Origin: Prauserella cavernicola
GTDB taxonomy: Bacteria > Actinomycetota > Actinomycetes > Mycobacteriales > Pseudonocardiaceae
Direction: 5' to 3'
Length of the DNA: 64,000 nt
Assembly (NCBI RefSeq): GCF_016595675.1
Contig: NZ_JAENJH010000002.1
Coordinates: forward strand, 930,001 to 994,000
Positions 43,612-51,590 of the stretch are shown here, in pieces. Positions within the stretch are counted from its first letter, which is position 1; each line of letters opens with the position of its first letter. A program made the position numbers and the translations under genes. The notes under the pieces are model-generated. The model was given only the letters and a program-made list of their open reading frames with translations, was not told the origin of the DNA and ran no database searches.

Positions 43612-44379
43612 TTGAGAAAGCCTTTGCGCCGCATCGCTGGTGCGGCGCTTGCCAATGTTCTCGCCCTGGCCGTGTTCGCAGCACCCGCAGTCGCCCAGGA
43701 CGAGGAGGGCCTGACGTCGCCCGAGGTCACCACCTCGACGAGCGCCGAGCCCACCGATGACGCCGAGGAGCCCACCACCGAGCCGTCGGAGCCCGGCGAC
43801 GAGCCTGCTCCGTCGGACCCGAGCGACGAGCCCTCGCCCACCACCGATCCCGAGCCCGAACCCGAGGACCCCGGCACGTCGGAGCCCGACGAGCCGACCA
43901 CCCCGCCGACCTCGGACACGGACGAGCCCAGCGAGCCCGAGCTCCCGCCGTTCGAGGACAACGCCGGATATGGCTTCGACATCGACCCCGAGACGGGTCT
44001 GGGCATGCTGATCATCGCGTGTGTCGCCGGTGAGCCCACCGGGCTGACCTCGCCGCACTTCGACGTGCTCGAGGGCCCGTGGCAGGACGAGGTCGACGGC
44101 CGCTACTGGGGCTACATGGTCCAGCTGCGGGACGGCATGACCTTCGAGAGCGGCAACGTGCTGGGCGAGTGGGTCTGCGGCGGCGACGACACCGACCACG
44201 GCGACGGCGGCACGGACAACGGCGACGGCGGCACCATCGGCGGCGGCAGCACGCCGATCGCACCGGTGCCCGGCGCCGCGGACGCCGGCTCGTGGCAGAG
44301 CGACAACGGCGGCGACGCCCAGGTCGGCTTCGCCCCGAAGGGCGGCGTGGAGACCGGTGCGGGCGGAGCGCGGGGCTGA
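43612..44379 (+). CDS. Secreted acidic protein, probable sortase substrate
   Basis: 255 residues from TTG 43612, chosen because GGGGAG lies five bases upstream and it gives a clean signal peptide ending APAVAQ; ATG 43561 is further from any good site. A long Pro/Glu/Ser/Thr/Asp linker (about 30-120) leads to a small domain with two cysteines, then a Gly/Asp-rich tail and the end FAPKGGVETGAGGARG. There is no LPXTG and no final helix. A sortase gene follows five bases later. The end motif may be its recognition site; that is inference. Confidence 0.78.
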   Translation: MRKPLRRIAGAALANVLALAVFAAPAVAQDEEGLTSPEVTTSTSAEPTDDAEEPTTEPSEPGDEPAPSDPSDEPSPTTDPEPEPEDPGTSEPDEPTTPPTSDTDEPSEPELPPFEDNAGYGFDIDPETGLGMLIIACVAGEPTGLTSPHFDVLEGPWQDEVDGRYWGYMVQLRDGMTFESGNVLGEWVCGGDDTDHGDGGTDNGDGGTIGGGSTPIAPVPGAADAGSWQSDNGGDAQVGFAPKGGVETGAGGARG

Positions 44380-44383
44380 CTCG

Positions 44384-44974
44384 ATGCGCCTGCCGCTTCG
44401 CCGGGGCGGCCGCTTCGTCGCGGCCGCCCTGCTCGCCTCACTCGCACTGACCGGCTGTGGCTCGGCCCCCGAGCCGCAGGCCGCCCCGGCTCCGACCACG
44501 TCGGTGCCGGTGACCAAGCCCTACGACAAGCTCCGGCCCACCGAGGTCCGGATCCCGAAGATCGACGCCGACTCGTCGTTGATCTCGGTCGCCGTCACCA
44601 AGGACGGCGCCATCGCCGTGCCTTCGGTGGAGGAGCCGATGCAGGCAGCGTGGTACCGGTTGTCGCCGGTTCCCGGTGAGATCGGACCCGCGATCCTGCT
44701 CGGCCACGTCGACGGCAACAGTCAGCCCGGCATCTTCTACAAGCTGCACGAGCTGGCGCCCGGCGACGAGATCATGGTGGATCGCAGCGACGGCGAGGAG
44801 CTGACGTTCGTCGTCGAGCGTTCCATCCAGGTGCCGAAGGACGAGTTCCCGACCGAAGCCGTGTACGGCAACACGGACAAGGCGCAGCTGCGTCTGATCA
44901 CCTGCGGCGGAGTCTTCGACGACGCCGAACACAGCTACGAGGACAACGTCGTCGTGTACGCGAACCTCGTGTGA
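44384..44974 (+). CDS. Class F-type sortase
   Basis: 196 residues from ATG 44384. An N-terminal hydrophobic segment with lipobox-like LALTGC is followed by a sortase barrel with H108 in LLGHVD and C174 in LITCGG. I cannot place the usual catalytic Arg at the YxDNVVV segment, where Glu occurs. Actinobacterial class F sortases often pair with an exported Pro/Gly-rich protein, as here. The role is probably anchoring or processing that protein at the cell surface. Confidence 0.88.
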   Translation: MRLPLRRGGRFVAAALLASLALTGCGSAPEPQAAPAPTTSVPVTKPYDKLRPTEVRIPKIDADSSLISVAVTKDGAIAVPSVEEPMQAAWYRLSPVPGEIGPAILLGHVDGNSQPGIFYKLHELAPGDEIMVDRSDGEELTFVVERSIQVPKDEFPTEAVYGNTDKAQLRLITCGGVFDDAEHSYEDNVVVYANLV

Positions 44975-44977
44975 TCG

Positions 44978-45017
44978 CAGGGGCTTCCCGTTCTGGTCCA
45001 GGAGCGGGGAGCCCCTG
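44978..45017 (+). terminator. Hairpin terminator after the sortase gene
   Basis: CAGGGGCTTCCCG pairs with CGGGGAGCCCCTG with one T-G pair, and TTCTT follows. It is directly after the stop. Confidence 0.8.
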
Positions 45018-45060
45018 TTCTTGCGTCGGGTAATCGAGTTGTCCGCCGCCGCGTGGCGCG

Positions 45061-45891
45061 GTAGGACCCGACTTCTCCTGGCTCGGCGAGCCCATCGACA
45101 CCCGCGAGCTGTTCCGCCCCGAGCGCGACGAGCTACTGGCCTGCCTGCGCGGCGTCGCCGCCGGGGACTGGGCGCGGCAGGCCGTTCCCGGGTGGAGCGT
45201 GCGCGATGTCGCCGCTCACCTGCTCGGCGACGACTACGGGCGGCTGGCCCGCGACCGCGACGGCCACGGCGGTCCCGGCCCGCTGGAGGGCGAGACCCTG
45301 CCCGCGTTAATCCACCGCAGCAATCAGGAATGGGTCGACGCGTGCGCGCGACTCAGTCCACAGTGTCTGATCGACACACTCGCGCTGACCGGAGAGCAGA
45401 TCGCCGCGCTGTGGCGCGACAGCGATCCCGACGGCCACAGCCTCGGAGTGTCGTGGGCAGGCGCCGAGGACGCGCCGTTGTGGCTGGACTGCGCCAGGGA
45501 TTTCACCGAGTACTGGGTGCACCGGCAGCAGATCAGGCAAGCCGTGGGGCTCGCGCCCGACCTGCGGGAGGAGTTCCTGGTGCCGGTGCTCGACACGTTC
45601 CTGCGCGCGTTGCCGTTCACGTTGCGCGGCGTGCGTCGCTCGCCGGGCACGTGGTTGCTGGTGAGCACGCCGGTCCGTTCCTGGGACGTGACGGCGACCG
45701 GGCACGGCTGGTCGCTGGGTGAACCGGGCGACGGTGTCGCCGCCGCGGTGGTGCACGTCGACGTCGACACGTTGTGGCGGTTGTGCTCACGAGGCATCGA
45801 GCCCGCGCAGGCCGTCGGGCGCGCCCGGATCGAGGGCGACGAGGGACTGGGCCGGGCCGCGCTGCGGATGGTGTCGATCATCCACGAGTGA
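45061..45891 (+). CDS. DinB/maleylpyruvate isomerase-type (mycothiol-dependent) protein, start unresolved
   Basis: The coding frame clearly includes FSWLGEPIDTRELF and GWSVRDVAAHLLGDD, the usual N-terminus of this actinobacterial family. The metal-site residues are His in VAAHLL and Glu/His in DFTEYWVHRQQIR. From the in-frame stop at 45031 to GTG 45199 there is no ATG, GTG or TTG in this frame. So the gene uses a rare start, has a small frameshift near its beginning, or starts at 45199 and lacks its first helix and ligand region. Such proteins transfer mycothiol or isomerise small molecules; the role here is unknown. Confidence 0.75.
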   Translation, partial: VGPDFSWLGEPIDTRELFRPERDELLACLRGVAAGDWARQAVPGWSVRDVAAHLLGDDYGRLARDRDGHGGPGPLEGETLPALIHRSNQEWVDACARLSPQCLIDTLALTGEQIAALWRDSDPDGHSLGVSWAGAEDAPLWLDCARDFTEYWVHRQQIRQAVGLAPDLREEFLVPVLDTFLRALPFTLRGVRRSPGTWLLVSTPVRSWDVTATGHGWSLGEPGDGVAAAVVHVDVDTLWRLCSRGIEPAQAVGRARIEGDEGLGRAALRMVSIIHE

Positions 45892-45903
45892 GCGGCGCGA
45901 GCC

Positions 45904-46905
45904 TCACCTCGTGAGGCGCGTCGAGGCCCTGACCACCAGTTCCGGCTCGAACACCACCGTCTGCCGCTCGGGGACGCGCTCACTCTCTCCGGTTTCGGCG
46001 ATCAGCAGTTCGGCCGCGGCCTTGCCGAGCCGTCTGGCGGGCTGGCGGACCGAGGTCAGCGGCACCGCGGCGGCGCCGGCGAACTCGATGTCGTCGTAGC
46101 CCACGATCGCCAGTTCGTCGGGCACGCGCACGCCCGCGGCCACCATGCCCTGCAGCACGCCGAGCGCGAGCAGGTCGTTGGCGCAGAACACCGCGGTCGG
46201 CCTCGGGCTCATGCCGAGTAGTCGCGCTGCCGCGTCGCGGCCGGAGGCCACGTCGAGCTCGGAGGTCTCCAGCACCGACAACCTCGCGGCGGAGGCGTCG
46301 AGCACCGAGCGCACGCCCGCCTCGCGGTCGCGGCACTGCGCCAGGATCGCGGGCCCGTTGACGAACGCGATCTCCGTGTGTCCCGTCTCCACCAGGTGCC
46401 GCGCCGCGAGAGCTCCGCCGGTGACGTCGTCGACGGACACGGAACTGGCCTCGTCAGCGGGCACCCTGCGGTCGACGAAGACGTACGGGATCTCGCTGCG
46501 CCGGAACGTCTCCAATGCGGCTCCCGAGGTGTCGACCGGGCTGAGCAGCACACCGCGCACCCGCTGCTCGGCGAGCATGGACAGGTACGACACCTCGCGC
46601 TCGGCCTGGTGGCCGCTGTCGCACGTGATCACGTGCAGGCCCTCGTCCTGCGCGGTCTCCTCGGCGCCGCGGGCGATATCGACGAAGAAGGGGTTGCCGA
46701 GGTCGAGCACGAGCAGTGCCATGATGCGACTACGGCCTGCGCGCAGCTGCCGGGCGGACTCGTCGCGTACGTAGCCGAGCTCTTCGATTGCCGAGAGGAC
46801 CCTCGCTCTGGTGCTGGCCGAGACCACCTGCGGGCGGTTGACGACGTTGGACACCGTGCCGATCGAGACCCCGGCGCGACGCGCCACGTCCTTGATGCCG
46901 ACCAT
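45904..46905 (-). CDS. LacI-family transcriptional regulator
   Basis: 333 residues from ATG 46905. The helix-turn-helix IKDVARRAGVSIGTVSNVVNRP and hinge RVLSAIEELGYV are typical, followed by a sugar-binding-type ligand domain (LLVLDLGNPFF to IVGYDDIEFA). It closely resembles the second LacI protein at 47848, so the two are probably paralogues. A TGAAACGATTCA site lies 43 bases upstream and probably serves for self-repression. Its sugar is unknown; it may act on the rhamnose operon or on genes outside the window. Confidence 0.93.
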   Translation of the reverse strand: MVGIKDVARRAGVSIGTVSNVVNRPQVVSASTRARVLSAIEELGYVRDESARQLRAGRSRIMALLVLDLGNPFFVDIARGAEETAQDEGLHVITCDSGHQAEREVSYLSMLAEQRVRGVLLSPVDTSGAALETFRRSEIPYVFVDRRVPADEASSVSVDDVTGGALAARHLVETGHTEIAFVNGPAILAQCRDREAGVRSVLDASAARLSVLETSELDVASGRDAAARLLGMSPRPTAVFCANDLLALGVLQGMVAAGVRVPDELAIVGYDDIEFAGAAAVPLTSVRQPARRLGKAAAELLIAETGESERVPERQTVVFEPELVVRASTRLTR

Positions 46906-46947
46906 GTGTCCCCTCGGTGCCGAACTCGCCGTACCGTACCACCGCCG

Positions 46948-46959
46948 TGAAACGATTCA
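46948..46959. promoter_or_regulatory. LacI-type operator
   Basis: TGAAACGATTCA differs by one base from the perfect palindrome TGAAACGTTTCA found before the rhamnose operon. It lies upstream of the LacI gene that ends at 45904. Confidence 0.65.
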
Positions 46960-47032
46960 TGCGCGGCTGGCACGGTCACCGCAGTTGGCGCGGCCGCGCC
47001 GCCGCCGATCGAGCGTGATTCGGGAGTCAAGC

Positions 47033-47044
47033 TAATACGTTTCA
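47033..47044. promoter_or_regulatory. Possible LacI-type operator half-site
   Basis: TAATACGTTTCA keeps the right half of the TGAAACGTTTCA operator. It stands directly against the start of the repeat array. Confidence 0.4.
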
Positions 47045-47047
47045 ACC

Positions 47048-47420
47048 CGCGAGTCCCCCGCTCCAGCGCGCGAGTCCCCCGCTCCGGACCGCGAGTGGCG
47101 CGCTCAAGCCCGCGAGTTCCCCATTCAGGCGTGCGAGTCCCCGCTCAAGCCCGCGAATCCCGCACTCCCGACCGCGAGTCCCGCACTCAGGCGCGCGAGT
47201 CCCGCACTCAGGCGCGCGAGCCCTCGCGAGTCCCCCGCTCAGGCACGCGAGTCCTGCGCTCCCGACGGCGAGTCCTGCGTTCCCGACCGCGAGTTCTTCG
47301 CTCGGGCGTGCGAACTGCGCGTTCGAGCTCGGGAGTTGTGCGCTCTTGGTCGCGAGTCGTGTGTGGGCGTGGGTTCCACGCCGGAGACGCGAGTTGTGCA
47401 CTCGTGGCCGCAGGTTGCTC
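47048..47420 (+). repeat. 21-bp tandem array 3, left arm (about 17 units, forward)
   Basis: CGCGAG or close variants recur at 47048, 47069, 47090, 47111, 47132, 47152, 47173, 47194, 47215, 47246, 47267, 47288, 47309, 47330, 47351, 47388 and 47409, mostly 21 bases apart. Units drift from CGCGAGTCCCCCGCTCC on the left to CGCGAGTTGTGCACTCG near the middle. Orientation is that of array 1. Confidence 0.93.
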
Positions 47421-47540
47421 GGCTCCGGTTCCGAGGGTGTGGTTCGGACGGCGTGGAGTGCGGGGTGTGGTGATTCGGATCGGAACCTGCCCTCCGGGGC
47501 GGGCAAGTCGTGAACCCCGGCCGGCGGGCGGAGGGTGAGC

Positions 47541-47840
47541 CGCGGGACTCGCGCGTCGGAGTGCACGACTCGCGGTCGAGAGCGCACGATTCGCAAACCG
47601 AAGTGCATGACTCGCGATCTGGCGTGCACGACTCCTGGTTGGAGTGTGCAACTCACGTGCGTGAGCGGGGGACTCGCGCGCTCGAGTGCGCAACTCACGT
47701 GCCTCGGCGGGGGACTCACGTGCCTCGGCGGGGGACTCGCGCGCCCGAGTGGGGGACTCGCGTGCCTGAGTGCGCAACTCGCGTGCCTGAGTGCGGGACT
47801 CGCGCGCTGGAGCGGGGGACTCGCGCGTTCGGGTGCGCGG
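47541..47840 (-). repeat. 21-bp tandem array 3, right arm (about 14 units, reverse)
   Basis: ACTCGCG or close variants recur at 47547, 47568, 47589, 47610, 47631, 47651, 47672, 47693, 47714, 47735, 47756, 47777, 47798 and 47819. All steps are 21 bases except one of 20. Units are the reverse complement of those in the left arm, so the arms face each other across about 120 bases. The array stops just before the end of the rhamnose LacI gene. Confidence 0.95.
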
Positions 47841-47847
47841 CTTGCTT

Positions 47848-48858
47848 TTATTCGGGGGTTGTGGAGTCTCTGGTTACCAGTTCTGGTTTGAACATCACTT
47901 GTTGGTGCGCGTGCGTTTCGGGGTTGTCGCACTCCTCCACGAGCAGTTGCGCCGCCGCCCTGCCGATCTGCTGCGTGGGCTGGCGGATCGACGTGAGCGG
48001 CACGGCCGCGTCGGCGGCGAACTCGATGTCGTCGTAGCCGACGAGCGCGAGGTCGCCCGGCACCCGCCTGCCCGTGGACAGCGCGGCACGCAGGACACCC
48101 AGCGCCATGAGGTCGTTGGCGCAGAACGCGCCGGGCGTGTCGTCGCCGTCGGCGAACCTGGCGCGCGCGAGGTCGTGGGTGCTGCGGGCGTTCATCACCG
48201 GCACCTCCACGACCTCCACCGCCTCGTCGGGGTCGAGGCCCGCCGACGCGACCGCGCGCCGGAGCCCGGTGAGTCGGTCGGCGCACTGGCTCAGGTTCGG
48301 CGGGCCGGAGTAGTAGACGATGCGCTCGTGGCCCTGCGCCACCAGGTGCGCGCCGGCGAGCTCGCCGCCCGCGACGTCGTCCACGGCCACCGAGCAGCAG
48401 TTCACCCTCGGGTCGTGCCGGTCGACCAGCACGGCCGGGGTGCCGCGCCTGCGCAGCGCGTCGAGCCGGTCGGAGCTCACCTCGATGGGCGTGATCAGCA
48501 CGCCGCGCACGCGCTGTTCCTCGAGCACCTGCAGGTAGCGGTTCTCGCGGGCGGTCTGGTCGTCGGAGTTGCACAGCACCACCGCGTAACCCAGCTCGTC
48601 GGCGACGTGCTCCACGCCGCGCGCGACGTCGTGAAAGAACGGGTTGCTCAGGTCGAGCACGATGAGGCCGAGCGAGCGGCTCGTGCCCGCGCGCAGTTGC
48701 GCCGCCGAGGAGTTGCGGACGAACCCGAGCGTCGAGATCGCCGACAGCACCGCGGCGCGCGTGTTCTCCGTGACGCGTTCGGGATGGTTGAGCACGTTGG
48801 AGACGGTCCCGACGGAGACTCCCGCGCGGACGGCTACGTCCTTGATGCTCGGCGACAT
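47848..48858 (-). CDS. LacI-family regulator, probable rhamnose repressor
   Basis: 336 residues from ATG 48858. The DNA-binding part is IKDVAVRAGVSVGTVSNVLNHP and the ligand domain runs from LIVLDLSNPFF to LVGYDDIEFAADAAVPLTSIRQP. It is divergent from the rhamnose operon across 216 bases. TGAAACGTTCA lies 20 bases upstream of its start and TGAAACGTTTCA lies before the operon, so it probably represses both. The inducer is expected to be rhamnose or a pathway intermediate. Confidence 0.93.
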   Translation of the reverse strand: MSPSIKDVAVRAGVSVGTVSNVLNHPERVTENTRAAVLSAISTLGFVRNSSAAQLRAGTSRSLGLIVLDLSNPFFHDVARGVEHVADELGYAVVLCNSDDQTARENRYLQVLEEQRVRGVLITPIEVSSDRLDALRRRGTPAVLVDRHDPRVNCCSVAVDDVAGGELAGAHLVAQGHERIVYYSGPPNLSQCADRLTGLRRAVASAGLDPDEAVEVVEVPVMNARSTHDLARARFADGDDTPGAFCANDLMALGVLRAALSTGRRVPGDLALVGYDDIEFAADAAVPLTSIRQPTQQIGRAAAQLLVEECDNPETHAHQQVMFKPELVTRDSTTPE

Positions 48859-48877
48859 AACGTGCCCCGCTCCGCTG

Positions 48878-48888
48878 TGAAACGTTCA
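48878..48888. promoter_or_regulatory. LacI-type operator before the repressor gene
   Basis: TGAAACGTTCA is the operator palindrome with one base missing from the right half. It stands between the repressor start and its likely promoter. Confidence 0.6.
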
Positions 48889-48993
48889 ACCGGACGGCTG
48901 AACACCAGGAACAATGCGATCGCAAGCAAGCTAACACGACCGGACCGCCCGGCCCGCGCCGGATCGTTACCAAATGGCACGTCAACCAGGGTC

Positions 48994-49022
48994 TTGACGA
49001 CGCGCGCAGAACGGCCTAACTT
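48994..49022 (+). promoter_or_regulatory. Promoter of the rhamnose operon
   Basis: TTGACG at 48994-48999 and TAACTT at 49017-49022 are 17 bases apart. The expected transcription start near 49029 lies just before the operator at 49039, so a bound repressor would block elongation. Confidence 0.6.
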
Positions 49023-49038
49023 GAGCGCCACTCGTGAA

Positions 49039-49050
49039 TGAAACGTTTCA
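49039..49050. promoter_or_regulatory. LacI-type operator of the rhamnose operon
   Basis: TGAAACGTTTCA is a perfect 12-base palindrome, 24 bases before the first gene's start. It is the best match among four related sites in the region. Confidence 0.8.
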
Positions 49051-49074
49051 CGATCTCCAACGAAGGAGGACATC

Positions 49075-50592
49075 GTGGCAGCACCGGACCACACCGGCGT
49101 GCCGCTGCTCGAGCTCCGCGACGTCACCAAGTCGTTTCAGGCCGTGCGCGCCCTGCGCGGCGTCTCCCTCGCATTGCGGTCGGGGGAGGTGCACGCACTG
49201 GCGGGCGAGAACGGGGCAGGCAAGTCGACCGTCGTCCGGATCATCGGCGGCGAGCACCAGCCCGACAGCGGCGACGTCCTCCTCGACGGGGAGCACGTGC
49301 GGTTCTCCTCGCCACGAGAGGCGCAGCAGCGCGGGGTCGCCGTGATCCACCAGGAACCCATCCAGTTCCCCGATCTCTCCGTCGCCGAGAACGTGTTCAT
49401 GGGCCGCCAGCCACTGCGCACCGGACGTCGCATCGACCGCAAGGCCATGCACCGCAGGGCTTCCGAGGTGTTCGACCAGCTCGGTGTCCCCATCGACCCG
49501 GCCCGCCAGACGCGCGGTCTCTCGATCGCCGACCAGCAGATCATCGAGATCGCCAAGGCGCTGGTGGCCGACGCGCGCATCATCGTGATGGACGAGCCCA
49601 CCGCGGCACTGTCCGCCGTGGAGGCCGAGCGCCTGTTCCGGGTCGCGCGCGGCCTCGCCGACCGTGGTGCCGCGCTGCTGTTCATCTCCCACCGCCTCGA
49701 CGAGATGTACACGCTGTGCGACCGCGTCACGGTGCTGCGCGACGGCGCGTTCGTGGTCACCGAGCGGATGGCCGACATCGACAACGACACGCTCGTGCGC
49801 AGGATGGTGGGCCGCTCCGTCGAGCAGCTCTTCCCCAAGCGCGACACCGAGATCGGCGAGGAGGTGCTCGTCGTCGACGGGCTCACCCGCGCCGGGGTCT
49901 ACCGCGACATCTCCTTCTCCGTGCGCCGCGGCGAGATCGTGGGGCTGGCCGGTCTGGTCGGCTCGGGCCGGTCCGAAGTGGTCAGAGCCGTGTTCGGCGT
50001 CGACGACCGCGACTCGGGCACCGTCACCGTCGACGGCAAGGCTCTGCCGAAGGGCAAGCCGCGCAACGCGATCGAGTCCGGCGTCGCGCTGGTGCCCGAG
50101 GATCGCAGGGAGCAGGGCCTGGTGCTGGAGCTCTCCATCGAACGCAACGCGAGCCTGGCGCGGCTGCGGCAGGTGTCGCCTGGCGGGCTCACCCGGCAGT
50201 CGCGGGAGCGCGCGCTCGCGGGCACGTGGGGTGAACGACTCTCGCTGAAGTTCGGCAGCCTGTCCGATCCGGCGGCCACGCTCTCCGGCGGCAACCAGCA
50301 GAAGATCGTGCTCGGCAAGTGGCTGGCCACCGAGCCGTCGGTGCTGATCGTCGACGAGCCGACCCGCGGCATCGACATCGGCGCCAAGGTCGAGGTCCAC
50401 GCGCTGCTGTCCGATCTGGCGGCACAGGGCATGGCGGTGCTGCTGATCTCCTCCGAGCTGCCCGAGGTGCTGGGCATGGCCGACCGCGTGCTGGTGATGC
50501 ACGAGGGCCGGATCACGGCGGAGCTGTCCAGGGACGAGGCCGACGAGGAGTCCGTCATGTACGCCGCGACGGGGAACGGGAGCGCCGCATGA
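49075..50592 (+). CDS. rhaT: Rhamnose ABC importer, ATPase (two ABC domains)
   Basis: 505 residues from GTG 49075, with AAGGAGGA upstream. The first domain has Walker A G44-ENGAGKST and Walker B IIVMDEPT. The second has a degenerate P-loop (VGSGRSE), the signature LSGGNQQK and VLIVDEPTRGID. This double-domain form with a weak second P-loop is usual for sugar importers of the ribose/rhamnose type. It begins the operon and powers uptake with the two permeases and the binding protein that follow. Confidence 0.94.
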   Translation: MAAPDHTGVPLLELRDVTKSFQAVRALRGVSLALRSGEVHALAGENGAGKSTVVRIIGGEHQPDSGDVLLDGEHVRFSSPREAQQRGVAVIHQEPIQFPDLSVAENVFMGRQPLRTGRRIDRKAMHRRASEVFDQLGVPIDPARQTRGLSIADQQIIEIAKALVADARIIVMDEPTAALSAVEAERLFRVARGLADRGAALLFISHRLDEMYTLCDRVTVLRDGAFVVTERMADIDNDTLVRRMVGRSVEQLFPKRDTEIGEEVLVVDGLTRAGVYRDISFSVRRGEIVGLAGLVGSGRSEVVRAVFGVDDRDSGTVTVDGKALPKGKPRNAIESGVALVPEDRREQGLVLELSIERNASLARLRQVSPGGLTRQSRERALAGTWGERLSLKFGSLSDPAATLSGGNQQKIVLGKWLATEPSVLIVDEPTRGIDIGAKVEVHALLSDLAAQGMAVLLISSELPEVLGMADRVLVMHEGRITAELSRDEADEESVMYAATGNGSAA

Positions 50593-51590
50593 ACCGCATC
50601 CGCGCGCTGCTGTCCGGGCGCGAGCTGAGCATCGTCCTCGCGCTGGCGGCGGTGGTGCTGGTGACCACCGCGACCAACCCGTCTTTTCTGAGCGCACAGG
50701 GCATCCACGACCTCTTCCTCAACGCCTCGATCATCGCGCTGCTCGCCATCGGTCAGACGCTGCTGGTGATCACCCGCAACATCGACCTCTCCGTGGGTTC
50801 GGTGATGGGGCTGACGGCGTACATGTCGGGGCAGATGTTCATCGCCGACCACGAGACGCCCACGATCCTCGTGGTGCTGGCAGGCATGGCGCTCGGCGCC
50901 GCGTGCGGTGCGTTCAACGGCGCGCTCGTGGCCATCGCGAAGGTACCCGCACTGGTGGTCACGCTGGGCACGCTGTACGTCTACCGCGGCCTCACCTACG
51001 GCTGGGCCAGCGCGACGGGCGTGCACCAGATCAACGCCGACCAGATGTCGCAGGGGTTCCTGTCGTTCGGCAGCGGGTCGGTGCTGGGCATCCCGCACCT
51101 GACGCTGATCGCGGTGGTCGCGCTGGCGATCGCGGCGTACGCGTTGCACAACTGGCGCTCGGGCCGGGAGCTGTACGCGATCGGCTCCAACCCGCAGGCC
51201 GCGCGGCTGGCCGGCATTCCCGCCGGCAAGCGGGTGCTGACCGCGTTCGTCGTGTCGGGCGCGCTCGTGGGGCTGGCCGGGGTGCTGCACGCGTCGTACT
51301 TCGGCACGATCAACGCCTCCGTCGGCACCGGGCGCGAGCTCGCCGTGGTTGCGGCCGTCGTGGTGGGCGGGGTCGCCATCTTCGGTGGCAGCGGCACGGT
51401 GCTGGGCGCGGTGCTCGGCGCGTTGCTGCTGACCACGATCACCAGCGCACTGCCCATTCTCGGGGTGCCCGCCTTCTGGCAGCGAGCCGTCGACGGCGCC
51501 GCGCTGCTGCTCGCGATCTCGCTGGACCGGGCGGTGATGGTGCGACTAGCCGAGCGCCTGCGGAAGGAAAGGAGCCTGCGCCGTGCGTGA
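50589..51590 (+). CDS. rhaP: Rhamnose ABC importer, permease 1
   Basis: 333 residues from ATG 50589, overlapping the previous stop. It has eight to ten membrane helices and the sugar-permease blocks ITRNIDLSVGSVMGLTAY and the cytoplasmic loop AIGSNPQAARLAGIP that touches the ATPase. It pairs with the next permease. The substrate is assigned by the surrounding rhamnose genes. Confidence 0.92.
   Translation: MNRIRALLSGRELSIVLALAAVVLVTTATNPSFLSAQGIHDLFLNASIIALLAIGQTLLVITRNIDLSVGSVMGLTAYMSGQMFIADHETPTILVVLAGMALGAACGAFNGALVAIAKVPALVVTLGTLYVYRGLTYGWASATGVHQINADQMSQGFLSFGSGSVLGIPHLTLIAVVALAIAAYALHNWRSGRELYAIGSNPQAARLAGIPAGKRVLTAFVVSGALVGLAGVLHASYFGTINASVGTGRELAVVAAVVVGGVAIFGGSGTVLGAVLGALLLTTITSALPILGVPAFWQRAVDGAALLLAISLDRAVMVRLAERLRKERSLRRA

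Larger units (their letters stand above)
46906..47847. other. 942-base gap between LacI genes, mostly repeat array
   Basis: No gene is supported. After the operator region on the left, nearly all of it is the two-armed 21-bp array in the next two entries. Long frames across it encode only repeats such as RESPARA or ECGTRAP. Confidence 0.75.
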
